The notes: generated by a model from the letters alone, not told the origin. A DNA stretch of 64,000 bases from an uncultured Tateyamaria sp. (GCF_947497045.1 NZ_CANMEU010000003.1:1-64000); one strand, 5' to 3'. Counted from the first letter of the stretch, positions 14,366 to 24,513 are shown. Numbers and translations are program-made.

Positions 14366-14617
14366 ATGAAGCACCTAGTTCGTACATCAAAAAACTTGGG
14401 CCACGCAATTCGTCAGGCTCGGAAGGCAATGAACCTTACCCAGAAGGAACTCGCCTCGATGAGCGGTGTCTGGCAAGAGACAATTTCCAAGATCGAGAAC
14501 GGCAGCGGCGGAACCAAGCTGGAAACAGTATTCGATTTGATCGCGGCCTTGGAGCTCGAAATTACGGTGACCGAGCGCAGCAAAGGCACATCAGACGGGC
14601 TAGAGGACATCTTCTGA
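14366..14617 (+). CDS. hipB: HipB-like antitoxin
   Basis: 83 aa from ATG 14366 with AGGAG upstream. HTH_XRE domain (LGHAIRQARKAMNLTQKELASMSGVWQETISKIENG). HipB proteins bind and neutralise HipA and repress their own operon. It ends 1 bp before the hipA start, and two palindromic operators precede it. The longer frame beginning at 13991 overlaps the initiator gene and is not credible. Confidence 0.85.
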   Translation: MKHLVRTSKNLGHAIRQARKAMNLTQKELASMSGVWQETISKIENGSGGTKLETVFDLIAALELEITVTERSKGTSDGLEDIF

Positions 14618-14618
14618 C

Positions 14619-15920
14619 ATGGGCCGCAAGCGCAGCTACATACCGCTGAACGTTTTCCTGAACTCGCGGCTCGTCGGTCAGTTGGTACGTGAGTCCTCAG
14701 GCGGAGTCAGTTTCGCCTATGCACGTGACTGGCTCGAATGGGAGCACCGGATGCCAGTCTCTTTGTCGTTGCCATTGCAGGAGAACCGGTACAGCGGCGC
14801 ACCTGTGATGGCCGTCTTTGACAACCTGTTGCCCGACAGTGACCTCATCCGTCGAAGGGTCGCGGAACGCGTCGGGGCCGAAGGCGTCGATGCCTTCAGC
14901 TTGCTGTCGCAAATCGGGCGCGATTGCATTGGTGCGCTGCAGTTTCTTCCTGATGGGCAAGAGCCCCAGCCAATGTCTGTGTTGACTGGAGAACCCGTTG
15001 ACGAGGCGCAGATCGGGTCCATTTTGAGCGACCTCGACCTCGCGCCACTGGGTATCCGCCGCGAGAATGACTTCCGAATTTCTGTCGCTGGTGCGCAGGA
15101 GAAAACGGCGCTGCTTCGTAAAGACGGCCAGTGGATAGAGCCAACCGGTACGACGCCAACTACGCACATCATCAAGCCGCAAATCGGCAGGCTGCCTAAC
15201 GGCATGGACCTGTCCGACAGCGTTGAAAACGAATACTTGTGCCTGAAGTTGATGGAAGCGTTTGGGCTTAGGGCTGCGAATGTCGAAATGGCTCAGTTTG
15301 GCGACAAGAAAGCCTTGGTGGTTGAGCGTTTTGATCGGCGCTGGACGTCTGATGGCCGCTTGATCCGTCTGCCGCAGGAGGATTGCTGTCAAGCATTGTC
15401 CGTTGTGCCTACCCAGAAGTACCAGAACGAGGGCGGCCCAGGAATCTCAGATATCATAGATCTATTGTTGGGAAGTGATGACCCCAACAAAGACCGGTAC
15501 GACTTTTTCAAAGCGAATGTCCTGTTCTGGTTGCTGGGCGCGACAGACGGACATGGTAAGAACTTCAGCGTCAGCCTCTTACCCGGCGGTCGCTTTCGCA
15601 TGACACCGCTATACGACGTTTTGACGGTGCAGCCGACTGTCGATGCGCGACAGATCGAGCGAAAGTACTTCAAACTGGCCATGAATTTCGGCAACTCAAA
15701 CCACTACAAGGTTTCGAATATCGTTGGTCGGCACATCGTGGAGACCGGAGTTCAATCCGGCTTATCCCGCGCTGTCGTACAGGGCCTGTTCGAAGAACTG
15801 CAGGAGACCTCGCACGCGATCGTTGAGGCCACGTTCAACCTGCTTCCAGAGGATTTCCCAGAGTCGTTGCTTGCTTCGATCGATGGCGCGCTGAGGAGTC
15901 GCCTACCTCTTTTGAAGTAA
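14619..15920 (+). CDS. hipA: HipA-like serine/threonine kinase toxin
   Basis: 433 aa. Seen: SVAGAQEKTALL (the HipA ATP loop region), GTTPTTHIIKPQ, catalytic TDGHGKNFSV and metal-binding PLYDVLTV. E. coli HipA phosphorylates glutamyl-tRNA synthetase and halts translation, though other HipA-type targets vary. Here the pair is likely an addiction module that favours ICE retention. Confidence 0.9.
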   Translation: MGRKRSYIPLNVFLNSRLVGQLVRESSGGVSFAYARDWLEWEHRMPVSLSLPLQENRYSGAPVMAVFDNLLPDSDLIRRRVAERVGAEGVDAFSLLSQIGRDCIGALQFLPDGQEPQPMSVLTGEPVDEAQIGSILSDLDLAPLGIRRENDFRISVAGAQEKTALLRKDGQWIEPTGTTPTTHIIKPQIGRLPNGMDLSDSVENEYLCLKLMEAFGLRAANVEMAQFGDKKALVVERFDRRWTSDGRLIRLPQEDCCQALSVVPTQKYQNEGGPGISDIIDLLLGSDDPNKDRYDFFKANVLFWLLGATDGHGKNFSVSLLPGGRFRMTPLYDVLTVQPTVDARQIERKYFKLAMNFGNSNHYKVSNIVGRHIVETGVQSGLSRAVVQGLFEELQETSHAIVEATFNLLPEDFPESLLASIDGALRSRLPLLK

Positions 15921-15988
15921 GGTCGCAATAAAATTGCCCCTTTGAGAGCAATCTTAGAAGGAGCTTAAGTAATTGATTTTTAGGGCGG

Positions 15989-17068
15989 ATGTTCGTGAGT
16001 AAATCCAAATTTGAGCTTAGTCTCGATGCTCTTAGAAAATTGTCGCTTTTTGTTTTGAACAGCTTGGCGGATCAGCCAAAAGAGTGGGTTGCTGTCGGCA
16101 AGGCTTATCAGGAATTGCACGGCTTTGGTGACGATCCGATCTTCAACCAGGTTTTCGTGCGCCTCTTCACTGTGATGAGAGACGAAATGTGGGTCGGGTC
16201 TCCACAGGAAGGGCCGAATTTTACGGTCGGCCTGACCTTCAAGGGGCAAACCGTCATCCGCCACGATGTGGAAATAGACGTAATCTACCAGCGCCACTTT
16301 CAATCATGGGCCAAGACTATTGAAACAGCTGCTAGAAAGCAGCGACATCTCGATCAACAGCGGGCAGCCAAAGAGCAAAAAGCCAAAAAGAGGTTGAAAA
16401 GGCGGAAATCAAAAGAAGCTCGCAGAGATGAAGACGTGAAGCGGCAAGCAAAAGCTCGTCATAAGCGAGAGATGTCATCACTCGTTGAAAGCGGAAAAAG
16501 AATTCGCTCTTCCCTGTCCAAGTCAAACAACGAGCAACTCCTAAACCTCTGGAAGGCAAATACATCCCGTGCAGCCAATTCGACAGGCCAAAAGAAAAAC
16601 GAACACCTTTTGATTGTTTCAGCTGTCGAAAAGGAGTGGAGGCGAAGGGTCCGAGATTTGCCCGAAGTGGAAGCTTTCAAATGGCCAACCACAGATGTTG
16701 GAAGTGGTCATGGTGGTGGCGATTTCGAGAGGGCTGAGGAAAGCTTTCTGAAAGTGCTCGGATATACCGTTGGGAAAACAAATGGCTTGCCAGCATCAAC
16801 ACGGCAGTTGATACTAGATCGCTGCTTCTCGGGGCATCTTCCACCAGTCGAAGGGATTTCGGCGCTTCGAATGTGGGGCGAACCAAAGTCTGCTTTGAGG
16901 CTTAGAAAAATCGCTTATCACATTGCCGGTCTAGCGAAAAACTTCAAGAAAATGCAGTCACGCGGCTACGAGGATGCGATTTCGGATTGGGAAGACGATC
17001 TGAAGTACATGCATGACAAATATTACGTCCGTCATTTCGGCTTCAGTTGGCCAGGCCGTGGTCTCTAG
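15989..17068 (+). CDS. Hypothetical protein with a basic coiled coil
   Basis: 359 aa. The N-terminal 100 residues look globular. Residues about 105-170 are a highly charged Lys/Arg/Glu coiled coil (KEQKAKKRLKRRKSKEARRDE). The C-terminal 120 residues form a second globular part (GYTVGKTNGLPASTRQLIL, ending YYVRHFGFSWPG). No known motif recognised. It lies 68 bp after hipA and may be separate cargo. Confidence 0.6.
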   Translation: MFVSKSKFELSLDALRKLSLFVLNSLADQPKEWVAVGKAYQELHGFGDDPIFNQVFVRLFTVMRDEMWVGSPQEGPNFTVGLTFKGQTVIRHDVEIDVIYQRHFQSWAKTIETAARKQRHLDQQRAAKEQKAKKRLKRRKSKEARRDEDVKRQAKARHKREMSSLVESGKRIRSSLSKSNNEQLLNLWKANTSRAANSTGQKKNEHLLIVSAVEKEWRRRVRDLPEVEAFKWPTTDVGSGHGGGDFERAEESFLKVLGYTVGKTNGLPASTRQLILDRCFSGHLPPVEGISALRMWGEPKSALRLRKIAYHIAGLAKNFKKMQSRGYEDAISDWEDDLKYMHDKYYVRHFGFSWPGRGL

Positions 17069-17163
17069 TTCTGGTTCCTTTGAGGCTTGTGGAAGTTGCG
17101 CAGCAGTATTTTTTGGATGCCAGTTTTCGTTCTCACTGCCGTGTTTCTGATTGCTTAACATAA

Positions 17164-17264
17164 GCGGGCAGCCGTGTCAGACGCGGTGCAAGCCCCGCTT
17201 CAATAAGAAAATTCCCCTGCGCCAGCGCATTCCTCGCGAAGCAAGTTTCTCGCTGACAGCCCCT
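17164..17264. promoter_or_regulatory. Leader hairpin and repeat A, upstream of the 65-aa gene
   Basis: An imperfect hairpin at 17164-17198 (GCGGG/CCCGC outside, CCGTGT/ACGCGG inside) is followed by TTCCCCTG, GCATTCCTCGCGAAGCAAGTT and TGACAGCCCC. The last three occur in the same order before ardC (25966-26064). Shared leaders before leading-region genes could be single-strand promoters or priming sites (Frpo/ssi-like). Confidence 0.45.
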
Positions 17265-17316
17265 TGGTGCCAGCTTTGGTCATGTTCATCGAAACACTCA
17301 AAGTCAGGATCAACGA

Positions 17317-17514
17317 ATGGCTACGCAAACTCTGAAACTGAACGTCAAATCCGGCGAAAAAGACGGAAAGAACTTCTGGGACCGCTGCGGCGTCCTCTTC
17401 GTCAACACCGACGACAGCGGCAACATCACGTCGATCAACGTCAAACACAGCATGTTCCACGACGTCGAAATGGTCGCCTTCCCACGCCGCGATGAAGATC
17501 CGGTCACCGAGTGA
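17317..17514 (+). CDS. Small hypothetical leading-region-type protein
   Basis: 65 aa, soluble, beta-rich (TLKLNVKSGEKDGKNFWDRCGVLF). Preceded by a leader that recurs before ardC. The compact size and ending (MVAFPRRDEDPVTE) suggest a small conserved family in such elements, but I cannot name it. The ATG lacks a strong ribosome site. Confidence 0.6.
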   Translation: MATQTLKLNVKSGEKDGKNFWDRCGVLFVNTDDSGNITSINVKHSMFHDVEMVAFPRRDEDPVTE

Positions 17515-17647
17515 TCGGTGCGCCGGGGCGGGTTGCCCGCCCCGGCCATACCTACGCCCCAAGGCGCTATGCAGGTTTTGCGGGTGCGAATCCCGCAAAT
17601 AACCGCTAGCAATACAGAAAAACAATTTCGAGTAGGGACAACCTGTC

Positions 17648-20380
17648 GTGAATGCCGTTGAAATCGAAGAAGCCATTTCCGCGCTGGCGGAGCAACCGTT
17701 TGATGCGGTTGAATTTCCTTATGCTTTTCTGCTCGCCTTCGGCAACAAAGAAACCACGCTCAAACGCCTTCGCTCGGGCACATCGAACAAATCCGACCTG
17801 GACGGCGTTCTGCAAACGAACAACATTCACCTGAAATCCTGCGCGCCGGGCAGCGTGTCTGAAACGCTGGCGGCGCTTAAGTCCAGCCCTGCCACCTCCA
17901 AGGCCAAAGCGAAATTCCTCCTTGCGACGGATGGCGTCACCCTGGAAGCCGAGGATCTGAACACCGGCGAAACCATCGCCTGCGACTTCAAGGATTTCCC
18001 CGATCACTTCGGCTTCTTCCTTCCTCTTGCAGGCATCTCGACCGTCAAACAGATCCGCGAAAGCTCGTTTGATATCAAAGCCACGGGCCGCCTCAACCGC
18101 CTCTATGTCGAGCTGCTAAAAACCAACCCCGACTGGGGTACGGCAGAGCGCCGCCATGACATGAACCACTTCATGGCGCGGCTGATCTTTCTCTTCTTTG
18201 CCGAAGACACGTCGATCCTGAATGGCGAAGACCTGTTCACGGCGACTGTCACCCAGATGTCGGACAAGGACAGCTCGAACACGCACGAGGTGATCTCCGA
18301 GCTGTTCCGCGCCATGAACACCAAGATCGAGGACCGCGCGAGCGCGAACCTTCCCCGTTGGGCCGACACCTTCCCATACGTGAACGGCGGGCTGTTTTCG
18401 GGCAGCACTGAGGCCCCCAAATTCTCAAAGATCGCGCGCAGCTACTTGCTCCACATCGGCTCCCTCGACTGGACCAAGATCAACCCCGATATCTTCGGCT
18501 CCATGATTCAGGCCGTGGCCGATGACGAAGAACGCGGCGCATTGGGGATGCACTACACCTCTGTGCCCAACATCCTGAAGGTGCTGAACCCGCTCTTCCT
18601 TGATGACCTGAACGCGCAGCTTGAGGCGGCGGGGGACAACAAGCGCAAGCTCGACAACCTGCGCAAACGCATCTCGAAAATCCGCGTCTTTGATCCGGCT
18701 TGCGGGTCGGGCAACTTCCTTGTCATTGCCTACAAGGAAATGCGCGCCATTGAGGCGAAGATCAACGCCTATTGCGGCGAGCCCGATCGGCGCACGGATA
18801 TCCCGCTGACGAACTATCGCGGGATTGAGCTACGCGATTTTCCGGCCGAGATCGCCCGCCTTGCGCTGATCATCGCGGAATACCAATGCGACGTGACCTA
18901 TCGCGGGCACAAGGACGCTCTCGCCGCCTTCCTGCCGCTGGATGCGGAGAACTGGATCACCCAAGGCAATGCCCTGCGCCTGGATTGGCTGACCGTCTGC
19001 CCGCCGACGAGCCAAAAGGTCGATATGCGCGGCGAAGACTTGTTCATGTCCCCGCTGGAAAAGGCCCAAATCGACTTCAAGAATGAGGGCGGAGAGACCT
19101 ACATTTGCGGCAACCCGCAATTCAAAGGAGCTCGAAAGCAAAGTGTTTCGCAGAAAGAAGAATTATCCAATTTGTTCGGCGGCCACAAAGACTTTAAGAA
19201 CTGTGACTATGTGGTCGGTTGGTTTCTTAAGGCAGCCAACTACCTAGATTTTTGTGATGCAAGTTTCGCCTTTGTATCAACTAATTCGATAAGCCAAGGG
19301 GAACAGGTGGCTCACCTTTGGTCTAGAATTTTTGAGAAGGATCTAGAAATTGCCTTCGCACATCAAAGCTTTAAATGGCGCAATAATGCGTCGGACAATG
19401 CTGCTGTGCATTGCGCGATTCTGGGTGTCCGCAAAAAATCGTCCGATAGCAGCGCGCTTTATGGAAATGGAACTGTTCGGATAGTCCCATCTATTTCACC
19501 CTATCTAATAGCGGGAGATGAAACTGTTGTAACAGGGCGTAGTAAGCCAGTTTCTGCAGAAATGTCCTCGATGTCTTCTGGCAGTATGCCCCGTGATGGC
19601 GGGAATCTGATTTTAGCAGCTGAAGAAGCCCGTTCTCTGATAGCGCAGGATTCTAGGATGCGCGCGCTTGTACGGGATTTTGTCGGGTCTCAAGAACTAG
19701 CTAACTATAGAAATAGGAAGTGCCTTTGGATCGAAGACAAAGATCTTGATCTCGCTAACAGCGTTCAATTAGTCAAAGACCGTATTGATGAAGTAAGATC
19801 CTTTCGCGAGAGCTCTTCGGCAAAAACCACTCAGGGCTACGCCGCTATCCCACACAAATTTGCCCAACGGACGGAAGTAGCCGACCGCTTCTTCTCCGTA
19901 GCCAAAACTTCATCAGAAACCCGAGAATATCTGCCTGCTGACCTTTTTGACGCTGGAACGGTTGTGTCTGACGCGGCATTCGTTGTTTCATCTTGCAGCT
20001 TGTGGGAGTTTGGTATTGCAGTCTCCAAGCTGAAGGCTACTTGGGCTGCTACCGTGTGTGGCCGCTTGAAAACAGATATTAGGTATTCCAGTACATTGGG
20101 GTGGCATACTTTCCCGGTTCCTAAGCTCACCGAGAAAAACAAAGCGGATCTGACCCGCTGCGCCGAGGATATCCTATTGGCCCGCGAGGCGCATTTCCCC
20201 GCCACCATCGCCGACCTCTACAAACCCGACGCTATGCCCGAAAACCTCCGCGCCGCCCACGACCGCAACGACGAGGTCCTCGAACGCATCTACATCGGTC
20301 GCCGCTTCCGCAACGACACAGAGCGGCTGGAGAAGCTGTTTGAGCTCTACACCAAGATGACAACGAAGGTGGCGGTATGA
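17648..20380 (+). CDS. Class I SAM-dependent DNA adenine methyltransferase, MmeI/YeeA-like
   Basis: 910 aa, GTG start. An N-terminal domain of about 150 residues precedes a helical region (LIFLFFAEDTSIL, PYVNGGLFSG, ERGALGMHYTS) typical of MmeI/YeeA-type enzymes. SAM motif I is FDPACGSGNF (about 348). Catalytic motif IV is GNPQF (about 488), a variant of NPPF. The C-terminal 300 residues would be the target recognition domain. I see no clear PD-(D/E)xK nuclease, so cutting may fall to the downstream GIY-YIG protein. It heads a four-gene operon with overlapping ends. It likely protects host DNA or modifies targets. Confidence 0.85.
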   Translation: MNAVEIEEAISALAEQPFDAVEFPYAFLLAFGNKETTLKRLRSGTSNKSDLDGVLQTNNIHLKSCAPGSVSETLAALKSSPATSKAKAKFLLATDGVTLEAEDLNTGETIACDFKDFPDHFGFFLPLAGISTVKQIRESSFDIKATGRLNRLYVELLKTNPDWGTAERRHDMNHFMARLIFLFFAEDTSILNGEDLFTATVTQMSDKDSSNTHEVISELFRAMNTKIEDRASANLPRWADTFPYVNGGLFSGSTEAPKFSKIARSYLLHIGSLDWTKINPDIFGSMIQAVADDEERGALGMHYTSVPNILKVLNPLFLDDLNAQLEAAGDNKRKLDNLRKRISKIRVFDPACGSGNFLVIAYKEMRAIEAKINAYCGEPDRRTDIPLTNYRGIELRDFPAEIARLALIIAEYQCDVTYRGHKDALAAFLPLDAENWITQGNALRLDWLTVCPPTSQKVDMRGEDLFMSPLEKAQIDFKNEGGETYICGNPQFKGARKQSVSQKEELSNLFGGHKDFKNCDYVVGWFLKAANYLDFCDASFAFVSTNSISQGEQVAHLWSRIFEKDLEIAFAHQSFKWRNNASDNAAVHCAILGVRKKSSDSSALYGNGTVRIVPSISPYLIAGDETVVTGRSKPVSAEMSSMSSGSMPRDGGNLILAAEEARSLIAQDSRMRALVRDFVGSQELANYRNRKCLWIEDKDLDLANSVQLVKDRIDEVRSFRESSSAKTTQGYAAIPHKFAQRTEVADRFFSVAKTSSETREYLPADLFDAGTVVSDAAFVVSSCSLWEFGIAVSKLKATWAATVCGRLKTDIRYSSTLGWHTFPVPKLTEKNKADLTRCAEDILLAREAHFPATIADLYKPDAMPENLRAAHDRNDEVLERIYIGRRFRNDTERLEKLFELYTKMTTKVAV

Positions 20381-21030
20381 TCGAAGCAGTCTTTGGTTTG
20401 GTTGGCGTTGTCGTCGGGAGTTTTTTGACCATCGCGAAGGATGGGTTTGCATCGTGGAAACAGCGCAGGCGAGAGGGATCATATGCGGCGATCCGCCTGG
20501 TCTGTATCCTTCACGAATACGCCGACAAATGCGTAGATGTGGTGCAAGATGACGGAACCAGTCATGGTCAACCAGCAGGACGGACAGACGATGGGGAGGA
20601 GTACTATGTCGCGCAAGTTCGACAACCTGCACCACCTGAATATCCAGACGACATCGCCTGGCGGAGTTTGCCCGAAGGCCTGATGCATCAAGTTCTGGGC
20701 CTGCCGAACAAAGCACGGACCACTGACCGCTATATTGACGGTCAATCAGAGTATGCAGCCACTCCGCCGGACTATTCGGAGTTTTTTGAAGCCCGCCAAG
20801 AGGGGTATGCAAAGCTCGGCTACGATGCACTATGTCTCGCTGAGCAACTGTCGGAACGGTATCGGATCAAAGCCGTACACAAGGCAAACTTGGGGTCCGA
20901 ATGGGATCCAAAAGCATTTATGGCTGAAAAGATTAAGTTTTTTGAAGAGCAAAGAGCTGAGATGAGGCGGCGGTTTGAGCAGCCTACATGCGATTTGCAG
21001 CCAATTTTAGGAAGCCGCAATGTCGAGTAA
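20377..21030 (+). CDS. Membrane-anchored unknown in the methyltransferase operon
   Basis: 217 aa. One N-terminal hydrophobic helix (AVFGLVGVVVGSFLTIA) is followed by a basic patch and a soluble region with no signal cleavage site. It overlaps the methyltransferase stop by 4 bp and the helicase start by 11 bp, so it belongs to the same unit. A membrane protein inside a restriction-type operon is unusual. Family not recognised. Confidence 0.7.
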   Translation: MIEAVFGLVGVVVGSFLTIAKDGFASWKQRRREGSYAAIRLVCILHEYADKCVDVVQDDGTSHGQPAGRTDDGEEYYVAQVRQPAPPEYPDDIAWRSLPEGLMHQVLGLPNKARTTDRYIDGQSEYAATPPDYSEFFEARQEGYAKLGYDALCLAEQLSERYRIKAVHKANLGSEWDPKAFMAEKIKFFEEQRAEMRRRFEQPTCDLQPILGSRNVE

Positions 21031-23074
21031 AAAATCTGTTCCCTCCGTTTCCGTCACCTACGCGCGGAACCGCAGTTCGACCACCTCGAACGAACTGGGC
21101 ATGCGCAAGATGCAAGAGCGCGCCTATGAGATGCGCGGCGAGCAGTATTTGTTGATCAAATCGCCGCCTGCCTCGGGGAAATCGCGAGCGCTGATGTTCA
21201 TCGCGCTCGATAAGCTGCACAATCAGGGTCTTAAACAGGCCATCGTGGTGGTGCCGGAAAAATCCATCGGGTCGAGCTTCAACGATGAGCCACTGAGCAA
21301 GTTCGGCTTTTGGGCTGACTGGCACGTCGAGCCGCAATGGAACTTGTGCAACGCCCCCGGCGGTGATGACGGCAAGGTTGGTGCTGTTGGGCGTTTTCTG
21401 GAAAGCGATGATCAGGTGCTGGTCTGCACACACGCGACGTTCCGCTTCGCCGTCGACAAGTTTGGGATCGAGGCCTTCGACGATCGTGTGATTGCAGTGG
21501 ATGAATTCCACCACGTCTCGGCCAATCCCGACAACAAGCTTGGCGCGCATCTGGGCGCGTTCATTGCCCGCGACAAGGTGCATCTGGTCGCGATGACCGG
21601 GTCCTATTTCAGGGGCGATGCCGAAGCCGTCTTGTCGCCCGAGGATGAGGCCCGGTTTGAAACGGTCACCTACACTTACTATGAGCAGCTCAATGGCTAT
21701 GAGCATCTGAAGACGCTCGACATCGGTTATTTCTTCTACACTGGGTCTTACGCTGACAGCATTCTGGAGGTTCTGGACCCCGCCGAGAAAACCATTGTCC
21801 ACATCCCGAATGTGAATTCGCGCGAAAGCACCAAAGATAAGCACAAGGAGGTCGAACATATTATCGACAGCTTGGGTGAGTGGAAGGGGCTTGATCCTGA
21901 GACCGGGTTCCAATTGGTCGAGACGCCAGAGGGCCGCGTATTGCGCATTGCCGATCTGGTGGATGATGAGGCTGCGAAGCGTGACAAGGTGGCGAGCGCT
22001 CTGAAAGACCCTGCGCAGAAAAACAATCGCGACCATGTCGATATCATCATCGCGCTTGGCATGGCAAAAGAAGGGTTCGACTGGATCTGGTGTGAACATG
22101 CATTGACCGTTGGCTATCGCGCAAGCTTGACCGAGATCGTGCAAATTATCGGCCGCGCGACCCGCGATGCCGAAGGTAAAACGAAGGCGCGCTTCACCAA
22201 CCTGATCGCGGAACCCGATGCGGGTGAAGAGGCCGTGACGGAGGCGGTCAACGACACGCTCAAGGCCATAGCGGCAAGTTTGCTGATGGAGCAGGTCTTG
22301 ACCCCTCGCTTCAACTTCACGCCCAAGACGCCGACGAGTGGACCCGTCGAAGGGTTTGACTACGGTGAGGGCGGTTATGATCCCAACAAAGAAAACGTGG
22401 GGTTTGATGCGGCCACAGGGCAAATCCAGATGGAAATCAAAGGCCTTGCTGAACCCAAGAGCGAATTCGCACGGCGAATTTGTGATGAGGATCTGAACGA
22501 GGTAATAACGGCATTTGTTCAGGACAAAACGACGATTGAACGCGGGCTCTTTGACGAAGAGATGGTCCCGGAAGAGATCACGCAAGTGCGAATGGGCAAG
22601 ATTGTCGGCACCAAGTTTCCAGAACTTGATGCGGAAGACCAAGAGGCTGTACGCCAGCATGCGATCGCGGCTCTGAACCTCACCCAGAAAGCGAAAGAAA
22701 TCGCACTGTCAGGTGCAGATGCGGATGAAACTGGTGGCAACACGGCTTTGATTGATGGGGTGCGCAAATTTGTGATGGATGTACGTGAGTTGGATATTGA
22801 TTTGATTGATCGGATCAACCCGTTCGGCGAGGCCTATTCCATCCTGGCAAAGACAATGAGCGAAGATAGCCTTAAACAGGTTCAGGCTGTCATATCGGCG
22901 AAAAAGGTAAAGCTATCGCCGGACGAGGCCCGAGACTTGGCCAAACGTGCAGTCAAGTTCAAGCAAGAGCGTGGCCGGTTGCCATCGATCACGTCTGCGG
23001 ATGCCTGGGAAAAGAAAATGGCTGAAGGTGTCGCATTCCTTGCGCGCATGAAGCAGGAGGCTGCAAATGGCTAA
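21020..23074 (+). CDS. DEAD/DEAH-type (SF2) helicase
   Basis: 684 aa. Walker A SPPASGKSRA (about 46-55), DEFHH in the DEAH position (about 157-161), motif III AMTGSYF and motif VI QIIGRATRDAEGK (about 373). It resembles the translocase subunits of type III and related restriction systems. The C-terminal third is unassigned and ends in a helical region. Overlaps genes on both sides, implying coupled expression with the methyltransferase and GIY-YIG nuclease. Confidence 0.85.
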   Translation: MSSKKSVPSVSVTYARNRSSTTSNELGMRKMQERAYEMRGEQYLLIKSPPASGKSRALMFIALDKLHNQGLKQAIVVVPEKSIGSSFNDEPLSKFGFWADWHVEPQWNLCNAPGGDDGKVGAVGRFLESDDQVLVCTHATFRFAVDKFGIEAFDDRVIAVDEFHHVSANPDNKLGAHLGAFIARDKVHLVAMTGSYFRGDAEAVLSPEDEARFETVTYTYYEQLNGYEHLKTLDIGYFFYTGSYADSILEVLDPAEKTIVHIPNVNSRESTKDKHKEVEHIIDSLGEWKGLDPETGFQLVETPEGRVLRIADLVDDEAAKRDKVASALKDPAQKNNRDHVDIIIALGMAKEGFDWIWCEHALTVGYRASLTEIVQIIGRATRDAEGKTKARFTNLIAEPDAGEEAVTEAVNDTLKAIAASLLMEQVLTPRFNFTPKTPTSGPVEGFDYGEGGYDPNKENVGFDAATGQIQMEIKGLAEPKSEFARRICDEDLNEVITAFVQDKTTIERGLFDEEMVPEEITQVRMGKIVGTKFPELDAEDQEAVRQHAIAALNLTQKAKEIALSGADADETGGNTALIDGVRKFVMDVRELDIDLIDRINPFGEAYSILAKTMSEDSLKQVQAVISAKKVKLSPDEARDLAKRAVKFKQERGRLPSITSADAWEKKMAEGVAFLARMKQEAANG

Positions 23075-24260
23075 AGGTTTCACCGACGAGGATGATGCGC
23101 TGCTCGCGGAACTCGGTGTAGAAATCGAGACCAAGAAGGTTGTCGCACGTACACCGCGAGAAGAACGTATCATTGCAGGATTTGAAGAAATCCAGCGGTT
23201 TGTTGACCAGAATGGGCGCGTCCCAGGTCACGGTGAGGACAAAGATATCTTTGAACGCCTATACGCGACTCGACTTGAACGGCTGCGTGAACTTGGCGAG
23301 GATAGAGATCTGATTTCAGATATGGACCATCAAGGGCTATTCGCCGCTAAAAATCCAGTCAAAGATGCCGACCTCGAGGATCTTGATGACGATGCATTGT
23401 TGGCAGAACTTGGCATCGCTGCGGAAGCGCCGTCCATTTCGGAACTGAAGCACGTTCGTTCTACGTCAGAAAAAAAAGCTGCCGAGGAGGTTGCTGGGCG
23501 TGAAAAGTGTGAAGATTTCGACACCTTCAAACCGCTCTTCGAACAGATCCAGAAGGAGCTGGATTCTGGCATAAGGGAAACGCGTAAGTTTGAGCTTAAG
23601 GCCGAGATCGAACCCGGCCGTTTCTTTATTGTCGGAGGACAAAAAGCTTATGTCGCGGAAATGGGCGACATAGAGCTTACGGACCACGGCCGAACAGACG
23701 CACGCCTGCGGGTGGTGTTCGACAACGGCACGCAAAGCAAGATGCTCATGCGGTCGCTCCAACGCGCGCTCAATGCGGATGGGGATGCTGGGCGTAGGAT
23801 AACAGAGCCAAATGCAGGCCCGCTGTTTTCTGACGAAACCGCTGAAGGTGATGAAGCGAGCGGAACCATCTATGTGTTGCGAAGCCGTTCAGATCATCCA
23901 TTGGTCGCCGCAAACCGAGAGCTTGTTCACAAGATTGGCGTGACGAGCAATGACGTTGAGAAGCGCATTGCGGGCGCGCAGCTTCAGACAACCTTCTTGA
24001 TGGCCAAGGTTGATGTCGTGGCCACCTATGAGCTCTACAATATCAATCGCAGCAAGTTGGAAACACTTCTTCACCGGATTTTCGCGCCAGCCCAATTGGA
24101 TATCGAGATTCCCGATCGACTTGGCCGACCGATGAAACCACGGGAATGGTTTTTGGTGCCATTGTTCGCCATCGAAGAGGCTGTTGAGCGGATCAAAGAT
24201 GGCACGATTTCGCACTATGTTTATGATCCTAGCATCGCAGAATTAGTGCAGCGCGAATGA
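23067..24260 (+). CDS. GIY-YIG nuclease-family protein
   Basis: 397 aa. The C-terminal domain (about 265-375) begins GTIYVLRSRS and continues HKIGVTSNDVEKRI, with a later catalytic Glu candidate in SKLETLLHRIF. This is the T5orf172/MUG113 form of GIY-YIG. The N-terminal part holds two copies of DDALLAELG (residues 7-15 and about 109-117), perhaps a docking motif. It is the last gene of the operon and likely the nuclease of the system. Confidence 0.8.
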   Translation: MAKGFTDEDDALLAELGVEIETKKVVARTPREERIIAGFEEIQRFVDQNGRVPGHGEDKDIFERLYATRLERLRELGEDRDLISDMDHQGLFAAKNPVKDADLEDLDDDALLAELGIAAEAPSISELKHVRSTSEKKAAEEVAGREKCEDFDTFKPLFEQIQKELDSGIRETRKFELKAEIEPGRFFIVGGQKAYVAEMGDIELTDHGRTDARLRVVFDNGTQSKMLMRSLQRALNADGDAGRRITEPNAGPLFSDETAEGDEASGTIYVLRSRSDHPLVAANRELVHKIGVTSNDVEKRIAGAQLQTTFLMAKVDVVATYELYNINRSKLETLLHRIFAPAQLDIEIPDRLGRPMKPREWFLVPLFAIEEAVERIKDGTISHYVYDPSIAELVQRE

Positions 24261-24513
24261 TGTTTTTGAGCGGGTTTCGAAAATAAATGTCAAAAGCTGA
24301 GACCACTCCTTATCAACAAGTCGCCACTTCTTAGCTTGCCAGAGCTGTCGTTGGTTTGACCCTGATCCGTAAGTGAAGCCATGTCCCCATCGTTTGATCC
24401 TAGCTTGGCGACTGGCAACTTCCTCGCGGGCTGGTCGACATCTTCAGTTTTTCTTACCTTTCGGCAAGAGATTTGGCATACGCTGCCTTAAGGGGAGAAC
24501 GGATGGAAATTTT

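Noticed and set aside
13991-14617. A 208-codon frame beginning inside the initiator gene and ending with HipB
   Set aside because: Only the last 83 codons are protein-like. ATG 14366 has AGGAG and follows the operator region.
20984-22660. A 558-codon minus-strand frame opposite the helicase gene
   Set aside because: It is antisense to a gene with intact helicase motifs. The sequence has the arginine/leucine composition of a codon-bias shadow.
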